Below, in pieces: positions 27,785 to 34,896 of a stretch of DNA of 64,000 nt (positions are counted from its first letter, which is position 1; each line of letters opens with the position of its first letter). The stretch lies in NCBI GenBank assembly GCA_964437945.1, contig CAYTJF010000002.1:10052-74051 (forward strand), given 5' to 3'. The notes beneath the pieces were generated by a model that did no database searches, had not been told where the DNA came from, and saw nothing but the letters and a program-made list of their open reading frames with translations. Made by a program: the position numbers and the translations under genes. This DNA comes from Granulosicoccus sp964437945. Its GTDB lineage: Bacteria; Pseudomonadota; Gammaproteobacteria; Granulosicoccales; Granulosicoccaceae.

Positions 27785-27949
27785 AGAGCAACGTTGTATT
27801 GGTTATGCTGGTGTGGCGTTCAGGGAAGCTTGCAGATAAAGGCTATCGAAACGACGTATAACAAATAATCTACTTTTTCAATCCAGAAACTTGATTTTCA
27901 TGTGCATTGGTTGCCATATGTACAGTTTAATCAATTAGAAATATTCAAC

Positions 27950-29164
27950 ATGGTTGTTAAAATTCCAAACCCAAGCACACCTGAATTGCAGTTGCTTGCT
28001 AATCACGTGTCTGAAAAAGCTAAGACCTGTTTTGGTCGCACAGATGAACCAAATATTGTTGTTTCCCCTTACCGAATGAATCCAATTGGTGCTCATATTG
28101 ATCATCAAGGTGGTGCGGTGTTGGCGCGTACGATCGATCAATATACGTTACTGGCTTTTTATCCTTTGGACGAACCGCGGATAGATTTGCATTGCGATGT
28201 GGGTGAGTATTCGGATAAAGCAACTGCGTTCGATATTGGTAATGAAGTTTCAGGGGAAAATTGGGTTCGTTTTGCTATGGCCAGCGCCAATTGTATTGCA
28301 GCCATTCAACCTGGAATCAAAGGATTCTCAGGTTTGGTTTATGGTTCATTGGTAGGAGCTGGGCTCAGCTCTTCTGCATCGGTCATCTTAGCCTACCTTA
28401 GTGGGCTCGCTCATGTGAATGATATGCAATTGACCAACGCTGAGCTGGTTGAGCTTGCACGTCAAGTCGAAAACGAGCATATGGGACTAAACAATGGGTT
28501 GCAGGATCAAATGTCAGTAGTTTTTGGTCGTAGCAATGCGCTCTCGTTGCTGCACATGGAAACAGTTACTGCTACTTATATCGCCGATCCTGCCAATATC
28601 GAACAGGTTTGTTGGGTGGTTTGCTATTCCGGTTTTTCCAGAGAGTTGGTGTCGTCCGGATTCAATGATCGCGTGCGAGAGTGCCGCGAAGCAGCAACCT
28701 TACTCGACAGCAGTGCAACGCATTTGGGTGAAGTGGCAACAAACCTCAGAAGTGAAGAGCACATTGCCGGATTACCCGCGGAACTGGGCCGTCGAGCAAC
28801 CCATGTGTATTCGGAAATGCAACGTGTAGAAAATGGATGTAATGCCTGGCAAAGTGGTGATTGGTCAACATTCGGTGAACTTATGAATCAGTCTTGTCGC
28901 AGTTCCATAGATGACTATGAATGCGGGAGTGAGGCGATGATTGAGCTGCATAATATCGCTCTGAAACAATCGGGTGTTTATGGTAGCCGATTTGGTGGAG
29001 GTGGCTATGGTGGTTGCCTGATGATGCTGGTAGATAAAATCCAGGCCGACAAAGTTAAGACTGATGTGCTTGAAGCTTTCCTGCGTCGATTTCCTGAAAA
29101 AACCAATATTGCCAAATCTTTTATTGCGCTCGCCGAAAATAACGCGCGCCTGTATGATTTGTGA
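27950..29164 (+). CDS. GHMP-family sugar kinase, galacturonokinase-like
   Basis: 404 residues from ATG 27950 (GTG 27902 is in frame without a ribosome site). Motif 1, at 39-55, reads S-P-Y-R-M-N-P-I-G-A-H-I-D-H-Q-G-G, where galactokinases have P-G-R-V-N-L-I-G-E-H-T-D-Y; the S-P-Y-R-x-x-P-x-G-A-H-I-D-H-Q-G-G form is what I recall from plant galacturonokinase. Motif 2, the phosphate loop, is G-A-G-L-S-S-S-A-S (136-144), and motif 3 is G-S-R-F-G-G-G-G-Y-G-G near the C-terminus. It should phosphorylate C1 of a sugar or sugar acid with ATP. It overlaps a nucleotidyltransferase gene by four bases, forming a probable two-step activation pathway. The substrate is an inference. Confidence 0.75.
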   Translation: MVVKIPNPSTPELQLLANHVSEKAKTCFGRTDEPNIVVSPYRMNPIGAHIDHQGGAVLARTIDQYTLLAFYPLDEPRIDLHCDVGEYSDKATAFDIGNEVSGENWVRFAMASANCIAAIQPGIKGFSGLVYGSLVGAGLSSSASVILAYLSGLAHVNDMQLTNAELVELARQVENEHMGLNNGLQDQMSVVFGRSNALSLLHMETVTATYIADPANIEQVCWVVCYSGFSRELVSSGFNDRVRECREAATLLDSSATHLGEVATNLRSEEHIAGLPAELGRRATHVYSEMQRVENGCNAWQSGDWSTFGELMNQSCRSSIDDYECGSEAMIELHNIALKQSGVYGSRFGGGGYGGCLMMLVDKIQADKVKTDVLEAFLRRFPEKTNIAKSFIALAENNARLYDL

Positions 29165-29886
29165 ACATGCAAGATTCAATCACCACTGCAATTGTTCTGT
29201 GTGCCGGACGGGGCAAACGTTTGTCGCCACATACAGACTCCATACCTAAACCGCTTTTGCCCGTTAACAATAAACCAACGCTCGATTATATTCTTGCTTC
29301 ACTGCAACATGCCGGGATTAAAAGAATTGTATTGGTTACTCATTATTTGAGTGAGCAACTGACGGACTATGCCAGACATCAGGCGTATTTTGATGTTGGT
29401 GCTATACGATGTGTTCGACAACAGCAGCTAGCCGGTACAGCGGATGCAACTATTGCGGCCCTACAGGCACAACCGACCTGGTTTGCCAATTCGTTTTTAT
29501 TAACAGCCAGCGATTACATCGTACCGCTGCCGTTTTATAAATCACTGCTCGATGCATTTACGCTAACCCAAAAGTCGGTCGCTGTCAGCGTAAAGCGAAT
29601 AGATGAATCTGAAATGGCAATGCGTAGCAGTGTTCGATTCGACGGCAATGGTGAAGTGTTGGAAATTGTTGAGAAGCCTGCTGCAGGTACGGCACCGAGC
29701 CCGCTGAGTGCAAATCTGATCTATGTATTGCCTGCCGATATTGTTGAAGCTATATGCCAAGTTAAACCATCATCTCGGGGAGAGAAGGAAATACAGTCGG
29801 CGGTGAACAGTTATTTGTATGAGAACGGGTCTGGATTTTCGCTGGAGCAGATTGCTCCGCAAGAATGGCAGCCTGATATGCGTTGA
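29161..29886 (+). CDS. Sugar-1-phosphate nucleotidyltransferase
   Basis: 241 residues from GTG 29161, overlapping the kinase stop (ATG 29167 is an alternative). Start A-I-V-L-C-A-G-R-G-K-R-L-S-P-H-T-D and then P-K-P-L-L-P-V are the nucleotide-binding signature of the NTP_transferase family; L-T-A-S-D-Y holds the metal-binding Asp, and V-E-K-P follows. It is a short single-domain form without the hexapeptide tail, similar in size to MurU. It would join the sugar phosphate made by the upstream kinase to an NTP. Nucleotide and sugar cannot be decided from sequence. Confidence 0.85.
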   Translation: MNMQDSITTAIVLCAGRGKRLSPHTDSIPKPLLPVNNKPTLDYILASLQHAGIKRIVLVTHYLSEQLTDYARHQAYFDVGAIRCVRQQQLAGTADATIAALQAQPTWFANSFLLTASDYIVPLPFYKSLLDAFTLTQKSVAVSVKRIDESEMAMRSSVRFDGNGEVLEIVEKPAAGTAPSPLSANLIYVLPADIVEAICQVKPSSRGEKEIQSAVNSYLYENGSGFSLEQIAPQEWQPDMR

Positions 29887-30033
29887 AGTGGGTGCTCTAT
29901 GTAAGCACTCTGTACAAGCATGCAAATTCGTTTGAACTGCATAGAACCGAAGATGCCGTCCAACTGGTTTAACGCGGATCGCAAACGCTTGCGCATGTTA
30001 CGATCATGTTTTTCCCGACTTGGTGAGTCCACT

Positions 30034-30666
30034 GTGGCCCAACTGTACTTCTACTACTCTGCAATGAATGCAGGAAAATCGACTTCCTTGCTGCAATCGG
30101 CCCACAATTATCAAGAGCAGGGTATGGATGTCATGTTATTCACGGCGGCCATAGATGATCGTTATGGCCAGGGCATAATCAAATCTCGCATAGGGCTCTC
30201 ATCAGAAGCGACCGTGTTTGATGCGAACACCAATTTTATAAGCCTAATTACTGAACAAATAGCAGAGCAATCTGGCGAGCGTTCAGGTGTAAAAAACATT
30301 GAACAAAACAAGCAGAGCCTGGCTTGTGTATTAGTCGATGAAGCCCAGTTTTTATCTACAACGCAGGTCGATCAACTTGCTGAAATTGTCGATGAACACA
30401 ATTTGCCGGTACTGTGTTATGGCATTAGAACTGATTTTCAAGGCTTGTTGTTTTCTGGTTCCTCAAGGCTGTTAGCTATTGCCGATAAATTATTTGAACT
30501 TAAAACGGTTTGTAGCTGTGGGCGCAAAGCGACCATGACCATACGATTGGATGAAAATGGTCGCGCCATTGCCGCAGGAGCACAGGTAGAAATTGGTGGT
30601 AACGAGCGTTACGAATCTAAGTGCCGTCGACATCATCGCGCTCTTATGCAACAGTCGATTAGTTAA
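30034..30666 (+). CDS. tdk: Thymidine kinase (type II)
   Basis: 210 residues from GTG 30034. The open frame reaches up to 29920, but the family starts M/V-A-Q-L-Y-F-Y-Y-S-A-M-N-A-G-K-S, and GGTGAG lies 6 bases before this GTG. P-loop M-N-A-G-K-S, L-V-D-E-A-Q-F-L Walker B, C-Y-G-I-R-T-D-F-Q lasso precursor, and the zinc residues in C-S-C-G and K-C-R-R-H-H. It salvages thymidine with ATP. Downstream of the sugar-activation pair, 147 bp apart. Confidence 0.95.
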   Translation: MAQLYFYYSAMNAGKSTSLLQSAHNYQEQGMDVMLFTAAIDDRYGQGIIKSRIGLSSEATVFDANTNFISLITEQIAEQSGERSGVKNIEQNKQSLACVLVDEAQFLSTTQVDQLAEIVDEHNLPVLCYGIRTDFQGLLFSGSSRLLAIADKLFELKTVCSCGRKATMTIRLDENGRAIAAGAQVEIGGNERYESKCRRHHRALMQQSIS

Positions 30667-30869
30667 AATAGATTGGTCGATGTTTATTGGCCGGGGTTTA
30701 TTTCAGTCTGATTTTTATCCGAAATCCCTACGTATTATCCATCGTAGCAGACTCTCATGTCGATGACCGGTTCTACCCCTACAACGGTAGTTCACCAGGT
30801 TCCAATTTCCCACAAAAATGGATTTAAGGGTAGGGCAGTGAAGTGCCCATTGCGGTCCTAGAGAAGGAG

Positions 30870-31490
30870 CTAATCATCGACTAAATTCAATATTTTTGAT
30901 GCGTACGCATTCCATTTGCGCTCACTTGTATCAATCGTAGTAGATGGCACCCGTGACTTGTGTGCTAACTCAATGAATCGCTCTTGTGCTTTTATCCAGT
31001 CGCTGCAAACATGGTCAATATTTCCATGACCTATGCCCTTGTCGTCACGATGCAGCATACGGCTGCGAATATCTTCGCGAGACACAGTTAGGAGAAGACA
31101 AGTGCAATTTAAATTGACCAGGCGCTCCTCGATAGTACCAATGTGAACTGAATTATCATATGCGCTTCTGTGATTCAGATGAAATCGTTCCAGAATGAAG
31201 AACAATCCGCGAGATCTACGATTCGCTTCACCAAGATTTATTGCCCAATCATTTAGCTGTTCAATGCAGCCGAGCCGATCATTGATGAGCTCTGCATGTT
31301 CGTCACATGAAAGACTGATCTGCTCACCTTTAATCGTTTGTAATTGCTGTGAATAGTGCTCCCCAAGCACGAGAACACTTCGCTCAGAATCAATTCGCTC
31401 GGCCTGTGCCAGTTTCAACGCTTTTAACACCGAAGTTTTGCCAGCATGGCTTAGACCTTCTAAAACTACACCTCTAACATGTGGTCTCAT
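30870..31490 (-). CDS. P-loop nucleoside/nucleotide kinase-like protein
   Basis: 206 residues. An N-terminal Walker A, E-G-L-S-H-A-G-K-T-S-V, and a later E-R-F-H-L-N-H-R-S segment resembling the D/E-R-x motif of deoxynucleoside and thymidylate kinases; R-S-R-M-L-H-R could be part of the lid. No exact family recognised. It is probably cytosolic and could phosphorylate a nucleoside or other small molecule; adjacent tdk is on the other strand. Two 18-bp palindromes lie about 100-180 bp upstream of its start. Confidence 0.6.
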   Translation of the reverse strand: MRPHVRGVVLEGLSHAGKTSVLKALKLAQAERIDSERSVLVLGEHYSQQLQTIKGEQISLSCDEHAELINDRLGCIEQLNDWAINLGEANRRSRGLFFILERFHLNHRSAYDNSVHIGTIEERLVNLNCTCLLLTVSREDIRSRMLHRDDKGIGHGNIDHVCSDWIKAQERFIELAHKSRVPSTTIDTSERKWNAYASKILNLVDD

Positions 31491-31589
31491 TTGCGTTCAC
31501 TGTAGGGCTGGTGTTGGCCGATTTTCGCTGTTCGGGCAATGGTTTCCGACAGTCTGTTTCGAAGCGCGATTTCAATAATTTCTGTCTCC

Positions 31590-31670
31590 ACTCTACACGT
31601 GTAGAGTAAAAATAGAACAAAAGTTACATTTTATTATGCCTGAATATTCAAGACTCTACGCGTGTAGAGT
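31590..31670. promoter_or_regulatory. Pair of 18-bp palindromes, 63 bp apart
   Basis: ACTCTACACGTGTAGAGT (31590-31607) and ACTCTACGCGTGTAGAGT (31653-31670) differ at one base; the first is a perfect palindrome. Centre-to-centre distance is 63 bp, six helical turns. They lie between the GNAT stop and the P-loop kinase start, so they most likely regulate the kinase gene. The core TACAnnTGTA matches the operator core described for BlaI/MecI/CopY repressors; no such regulator is nearby. Confidence 0.7.
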
Positions 31671-31746
31671 AATTCTAAAGCTGACGAACTGCCTGGCTTC
31701 TATAAACGGAAAAAAAGTGCCCGAACCGGAAGATTAGCAATTCACC

Positions 31747-32166
31747 CTAATTCAAGTACTTTTTAAAGTACCCAGCCTTAGATTGATACCCAAGCTTCTC
31801 GTAAAAGCTTTTCGCACCACCAGTTGCAAGTCCAACTAAAGCGCATTTTTCACTTTGCGCCCAAGTCTCAAAATGCGACATCAACGAGGTGCCGAGAGAC
31901 TGACCTCTCATACTGGATTCAATCACAATTTCATCTACAAATGCTACGTTACCGCCTTGAATAAGCACAGGACGAATGTAGCCTGAGATATAACCAACTA
32001 TTTTTTCACTATCACATAGAACTAGGCAGGCACACTCTGGCCGTTGAAGCATTCGTTCAAACGTAGATCGAAATTCATCCCGCTCCACACTCATTGATGC
32101 ATGCAACTGATTGGCGAGTTTGAAAATCGCTACTGAGTCATTTGCAATTGCGTGCCGTATTTTCAT
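31747..32166 (-). CDS. GNAT-family N-acetyltransferase
   Basis: 139 residues from ATG 32166, preceded by AAAAGG; the in-frame ATG at 32196 has no ribosome site. Acetyl-CoA motif A appears as V-D-E-I-V-I-E-S-S-M-R-G-Q-S-L-G-T-S-L, and motif B as S-F-Y-E-K-L-G-Y near the end. Substrate unknown; members acetylate amines on antibiotics, proteins or metabolites. Part of the accessory block before VapBC. Confidence 0.85.
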   Translation of the reverse strand: MKIRHAIANDSVAIFKLANQLHASMSVERDEFRSTFERMLQRPECACLVLCDSEKIVGYISGYIRPVLIQGGNVAFVDEIVIESSMRGQSLGTSLMSHFETWAQSEKCALVGLATGGAKSFYEKLGYQSKAGYFKKYLN

Positions 32167-32529
32167 GAATCCTTTTGAATAGCTATACCTGCTCATGGCC
32201 GACTAGAGCCATACCTCTCAGCCCAGTACTACGAAAAATTCAAACCTAACCAACTACCGCTTAGAAGCATATACCTAACGATCGACAACCAACTATTGTA
32301 GGTTATATCTGGGGGGATGATCGACCACGAAAGACACTTAAAACTACGATCGACGATTTTTATTCTGTCGGGGCTCAACACTACTGAAAGGATTAGGGCT
32401 ACTAGCAGTCAAATTGCAATGTGGAAGACCTTTAGGAGAGCTAGTAGCCTGAATAAATGTCTTTACTATTGATGATTTGGTAAAGAATATGCTATCTTTA
32501 CTAAGTGTACAAATGTAAGGAATAGGTAG
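32167..32529. other. Intergenic region between GNAT and antitoxin genes
   Basis: About 360 bp, AT-rich. GATCGAC occurs three times in the same orientation (around 32280, 32319 and 32348), and the right end carries the toxin-antitoxin promoter. No gene seen. Confidence 0.4.
32480..32501. promoter_or_regulatory. Inverted repeat in the vapBC promoter region
   Basis: GTAAAGA (32480-32486), 8-base spacer ATATGCTA, TCTTTAC (32495-32501): a perfect 7-bp inverted repeat 28 bp before the antitoxin ATG. Its spacer holds a possible -10 element (TATGCT). This is where AbrB-type antitoxins usually bind to repress their own operon. Confidence 0.6.
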
Positions 32530-32745
32530 ATGTCTAAGCTAAGCTCAAAACGACAAATCACCTTGCCTGTGGAGCAATGCAGAGAGCTGGGTATAGAGCC
32601 AGGTGACGAATTGGAGTGCTTTGTGGCTAATGGTCAATTGACGCTGGTGAAGAAAGGGAAGGGGGCAGCCAAAGGAACCTTGAGTCACGTAAAAATCGAC
32701 CGCCGATACACAGATAAACAATCACGACAGGATGCTATGAAGTGA
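32530..32745 (+). CDS. vapB: AbrB/SpoVT-type antitoxin
   Basis: 71 residues. Swapped-hairpin start S-S-K-R-Q-I-T-L-P-V-E-Q-C-R-E-L-G-I-E-P-G-D-E-L-E, followed by a short C-terminal part that would wrap around the toxin. It neutralises the VapC nuclease and represses its own promoter. It overlaps the toxin gene by four bases (GTGA). TAAGGAA lies about 9 bases before the ATG. Confidence 0.88.
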   Translation: MSKLSSKRQITLPVEQCRELGIEPGDELECFVANGQLTLVKKGKGAAKGTLSHVKIDRRYTDKQSRQDAMK

Positions 32746-33164
32746 TTGCTATCGATACTAACGTTTTGTTACGTTATCTGTTGAGTGATGATGATTTGCA
32801 GGCACGAAAAGCGTCGAAGTTAATCACAGGTAGTGAAACAGTATTTATTAGTCACGTAGTGCTAGTAGAGACGATTTGGACGTTGATTGGAAAAAAATAC
32901 AAAGTTACGCCAGTAGATATTCATCGAATAGTATTGAACTTGTTTTCAGAAGAGAATATTTTGTTTCAGGACGCTGACGTAGTTTGGAGGGCATTGGCCG
33001 ATTATCAGAAATTGAGTATTGAAAATGGTGTCCAGTTAGATTTTCCAGATGTGTTGATATGTCAAACAGGGAAAGACGTGGCTATGTATTACGAGGAATC
33101 GTTTAACGGTTTTTATACCTTTGATCGTGCCGCTCAGTCATTGCCAGGCGCTATTGCTCCATGA
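32742..33164 (+). CDS. vapC: PIN-domain ribonuclease toxin (VapC family)
   Basis: 140 residues from GTG 32742. The PIN acidic residues are visible: Asp in I-A-I-D-T-N-V-L-L-R, Glu in V-L-V-E-T-I-W, and Asp in D-F-P-D-V-L-I with another in T-F-D-R-A-A. VapC toxins cleave tRNA or rRNA. The pair is a typical mobile stability module and lies in the accessory block. Confidence 0.9.
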   Translation: MIAIDTNVLLRYLLSDDDLQARKASKLITGSETVFISHVVLVETIWTLIGKKYKVTPVDIHRIVLNLFSEENILFQDADVVWRALADYQKLSIENGVQLDFPDVLICQTGKDVAMYYEESFNGFYTFDRAAQSLPGAIAP

Positions 33165-33320
33165 ACCATAAATTTGTATTCAAGGTATAGCGGCGGCCAT
33201 AGAAAGGACTCAAAGTGGTAAAGATGAGTGAGTTATTTGATGTTGATCTGGCTAACAGAATTGTTCACGCTCTTTATGGCGTAGACTGATCGGAAGACAA
33301 CATAAACGAGAGTTTATTGA

Positions 33321-34739
33321 GTGGTTAGCCAAGTGAAAAATAAAATGCTAAACGAGCTGCTCACCGGGGCCGGTATTGATTCTGACATACCGAACCGATT
33401 GACTTTATCTTTTTCCGGAGATGATCGCCTTTCCTCCTGTTTTAAAACCACAGAGTTAGCGTCGAGTAGTTTTATGACGGCAGCGATTGCCCTGGCTGAG
33501 TATTGCCATGTAAGCCGACATGAAAACGACTCATTCGATTCGCCTGCAAAGCACATTAACGTTAACAACCGCTACGCGTCGTTATGGTTTGCCAGGAGTT
33601 TGCAGCCAGTGGGTTGGCAGGTAGGTGGAATATGGGATTCGATAGCAGGTGACTATAAGTGCGCAGATGGCTGGATTCGCTTGCATACCAACGCACCACA
33701 TCATCGAGCTGCTGCCTTGAGCGTATTGCATTGTGATGGTACGCCCGAGGCGGTGGCTTCGACACTGTTAACTATGAAAGCTGACGAAGTAGAATCGGCC
33801 ATAGTGAGTGCTAAAGGTTGTGCTGCCACCATGCGATCGCTTAGTGCCTGGCAACAGCATCCGCAAGGCTTAAGTGTAGCGCAGGAGCCGTTGGTGCATT
33901 GGCACGAGCACGGTGTTGTTGATGTTGAACCGGTCAGGTCTCGTTCAACAGGCTCAAAAAGCGATCGACCTTTGGCTGGCTTACGAGTGCTTGACTTGAC
34001 TCGTGTTATTGCAGGACCGGTTTCTACACGGTTTCTTGCAGCCTTCGGTGCTGAAGTACTGCGCATCGACCCTGCTAGTTGGGATGAGCCCAGTGTGGTA
34101 CCAGAAGTTACGCTTGGAAAACGCTGCGCACATCTTCAATTGGATACGCAGCGTGGGCACTCGCGGTTTCTCGAATTGGTTAAGACAGCCGATGTGCTTG
34201 TTCATGGTTACCGACCAGGTGCAATGGAAGGCTTGGGGATGAGTGCAGATACACTTCTTGCAGTGAACCCTACGCTAATTAACGTATCACTAAATGCGTA
34301 TGGCTGGACTGGCCCGTGGTCAAAACGCCGTGGATTCGATTCTCTTGTGCAAATGAGTAGTGGCATTGCTCATCAGGGAATGCTGGCTTTCAATTCTGAT
34401 GCACCCTACCCACTGCCGGTGCAGGCACTTGATCATGCAACAGGAAACCTGATGGCAGCAGCGGTTCTTCACGCTTTAGTACAAATGCAAACAACCGGTC
34501 GTGTGCTGAGTGCGAAACTGTCTTTGGCACGGACCGCTCATGTTTTGCAGCGATACCGACAAGATACCCTGCACACCGGTTTTGAGCCTGCACAGGAGTC
34601 GGATTTGAATCCTGAAATAGAACATACCACCTGGGGTGCCGCTCAACGTGTCAGGTTTCCGGTTGATATTGATGATATTGATGCGGCCTGGGACAGGCCG
34701 GCGACAGATCTTGGATCATCCGCTCCACATTGGTTGTAA
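33321..34739 (+). CDS. CaiB/BaiF-type (family III) CoA-transferase with permuted domain order
   Basis: 472 residues from GTG 33321 (ATG 33345 alternative). The usual family N-terminus, P-L-A-G-L-R-V-L-D-L-T-R-V-I-A-G-P, begins only at residue 218, followed by F-G-A-E-V-L-R-I-D, G-K-R, G-Y-R-P-G-A, and G-W-T-G-P-W-S. The first 200 residues look like what normally comes after this: I-A-G-D-Y-K-C-A-D-G-W-I-R-L and W-Q-Q-H-P-Q-G. So the chain order seems rotated. Such enzymes move CoA between carboxylic acids; the substrate is unknown. The stop codon lies in a 13-bp tandem repeat next to a 100-N gap. Confidence 0.75.
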   Translation: MVSQVKNKMLNELLTGAGIDSDIPNRLTLSFSGDDRLSSCFKTTELASSSFMTAAIALAEYCHVSRHENDSFDSPAKHINVNNRYASLWFARSLQPVGWQVGGIWDSIAGDYKCADGWIRLHTNAPHHRAAALSVLHCDGTPEAVASTLLTMKADEVESAIVSAKGCAATMRSLSAWQQHPQGLSVAQEPLVHWHEHGVVDVEPVRSRSTGSKSDRPLAGLRVLDLTRVIAGPVSTRFLAAFGAEVLRIDPASWDEPSVVPEVTLGKRCAHLQLDTQRGHSRFLELVKTADVLVHGYRPGAMEGLGMSADTLLAVNPTLINVSLNAYGWTGPWSKRRGFDSLVQMSSGIAHQGMLAFNSDAPYPLPVQALDHATGNLMAAAVLHALVQMQTTGRVLSAKLSLARTAHVLQRYRQDTLHTGFEPAQESDLNPEIEHTTWGAAQRVRFPVDIDDIDAAWDRPATDLGSSAPHWL

Positions 34740-34884
34740 GTTGGGGTTGTAAGTTGGGGTTNNNNNNNNNNNNNNNNNNNNNNNNNNNNNNNNNNNNNNN
34801 NNNNNNNNNNNNNNNNNNNNNNNNNNNNNNNNNNNNNNNNNNNNNNNNNNNNNNNNNNNNNGGGTTATAAGTTCGGGTTATAAG
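34730..34884. repeat. 13-bp tandem repeat interrupted by a 100-N gap
   Basis: Left of the gap the unit TTGGGGTTGTAAG is repeated (34730-34761), right of it the variant TTCGGGTTATAAG (34862-34884); 34762-34861 are exactly 100 N. The two sides are not identical, so unlike the first gap this array has unknown real length. It separates the convergent CoA-transferase and TRAP genes. Confidence 0.9.
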
Positions 34885-34896
34885 TTGGCTTCGATG

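Noticed and set aside
29920..30033. 38 extra codons at the front of thymidine kinase
   Set aside because: The family start and a good GGTGAG ribosome site are at GTG 30034.
32278..32354. Three copies of GATCGAC
   Set aside because: Spacing is irregular (39 and 29 bp) and the motif is short enough to occur by chance.
33224..33289. 21-codon frame (M-S-E-L-F-D-V-D-L-A-N-R-I-V-H-A-L-Y) after vapC
   Set aside because: Protein-like but too short to support; could be a peptide or a remnant of a gene.
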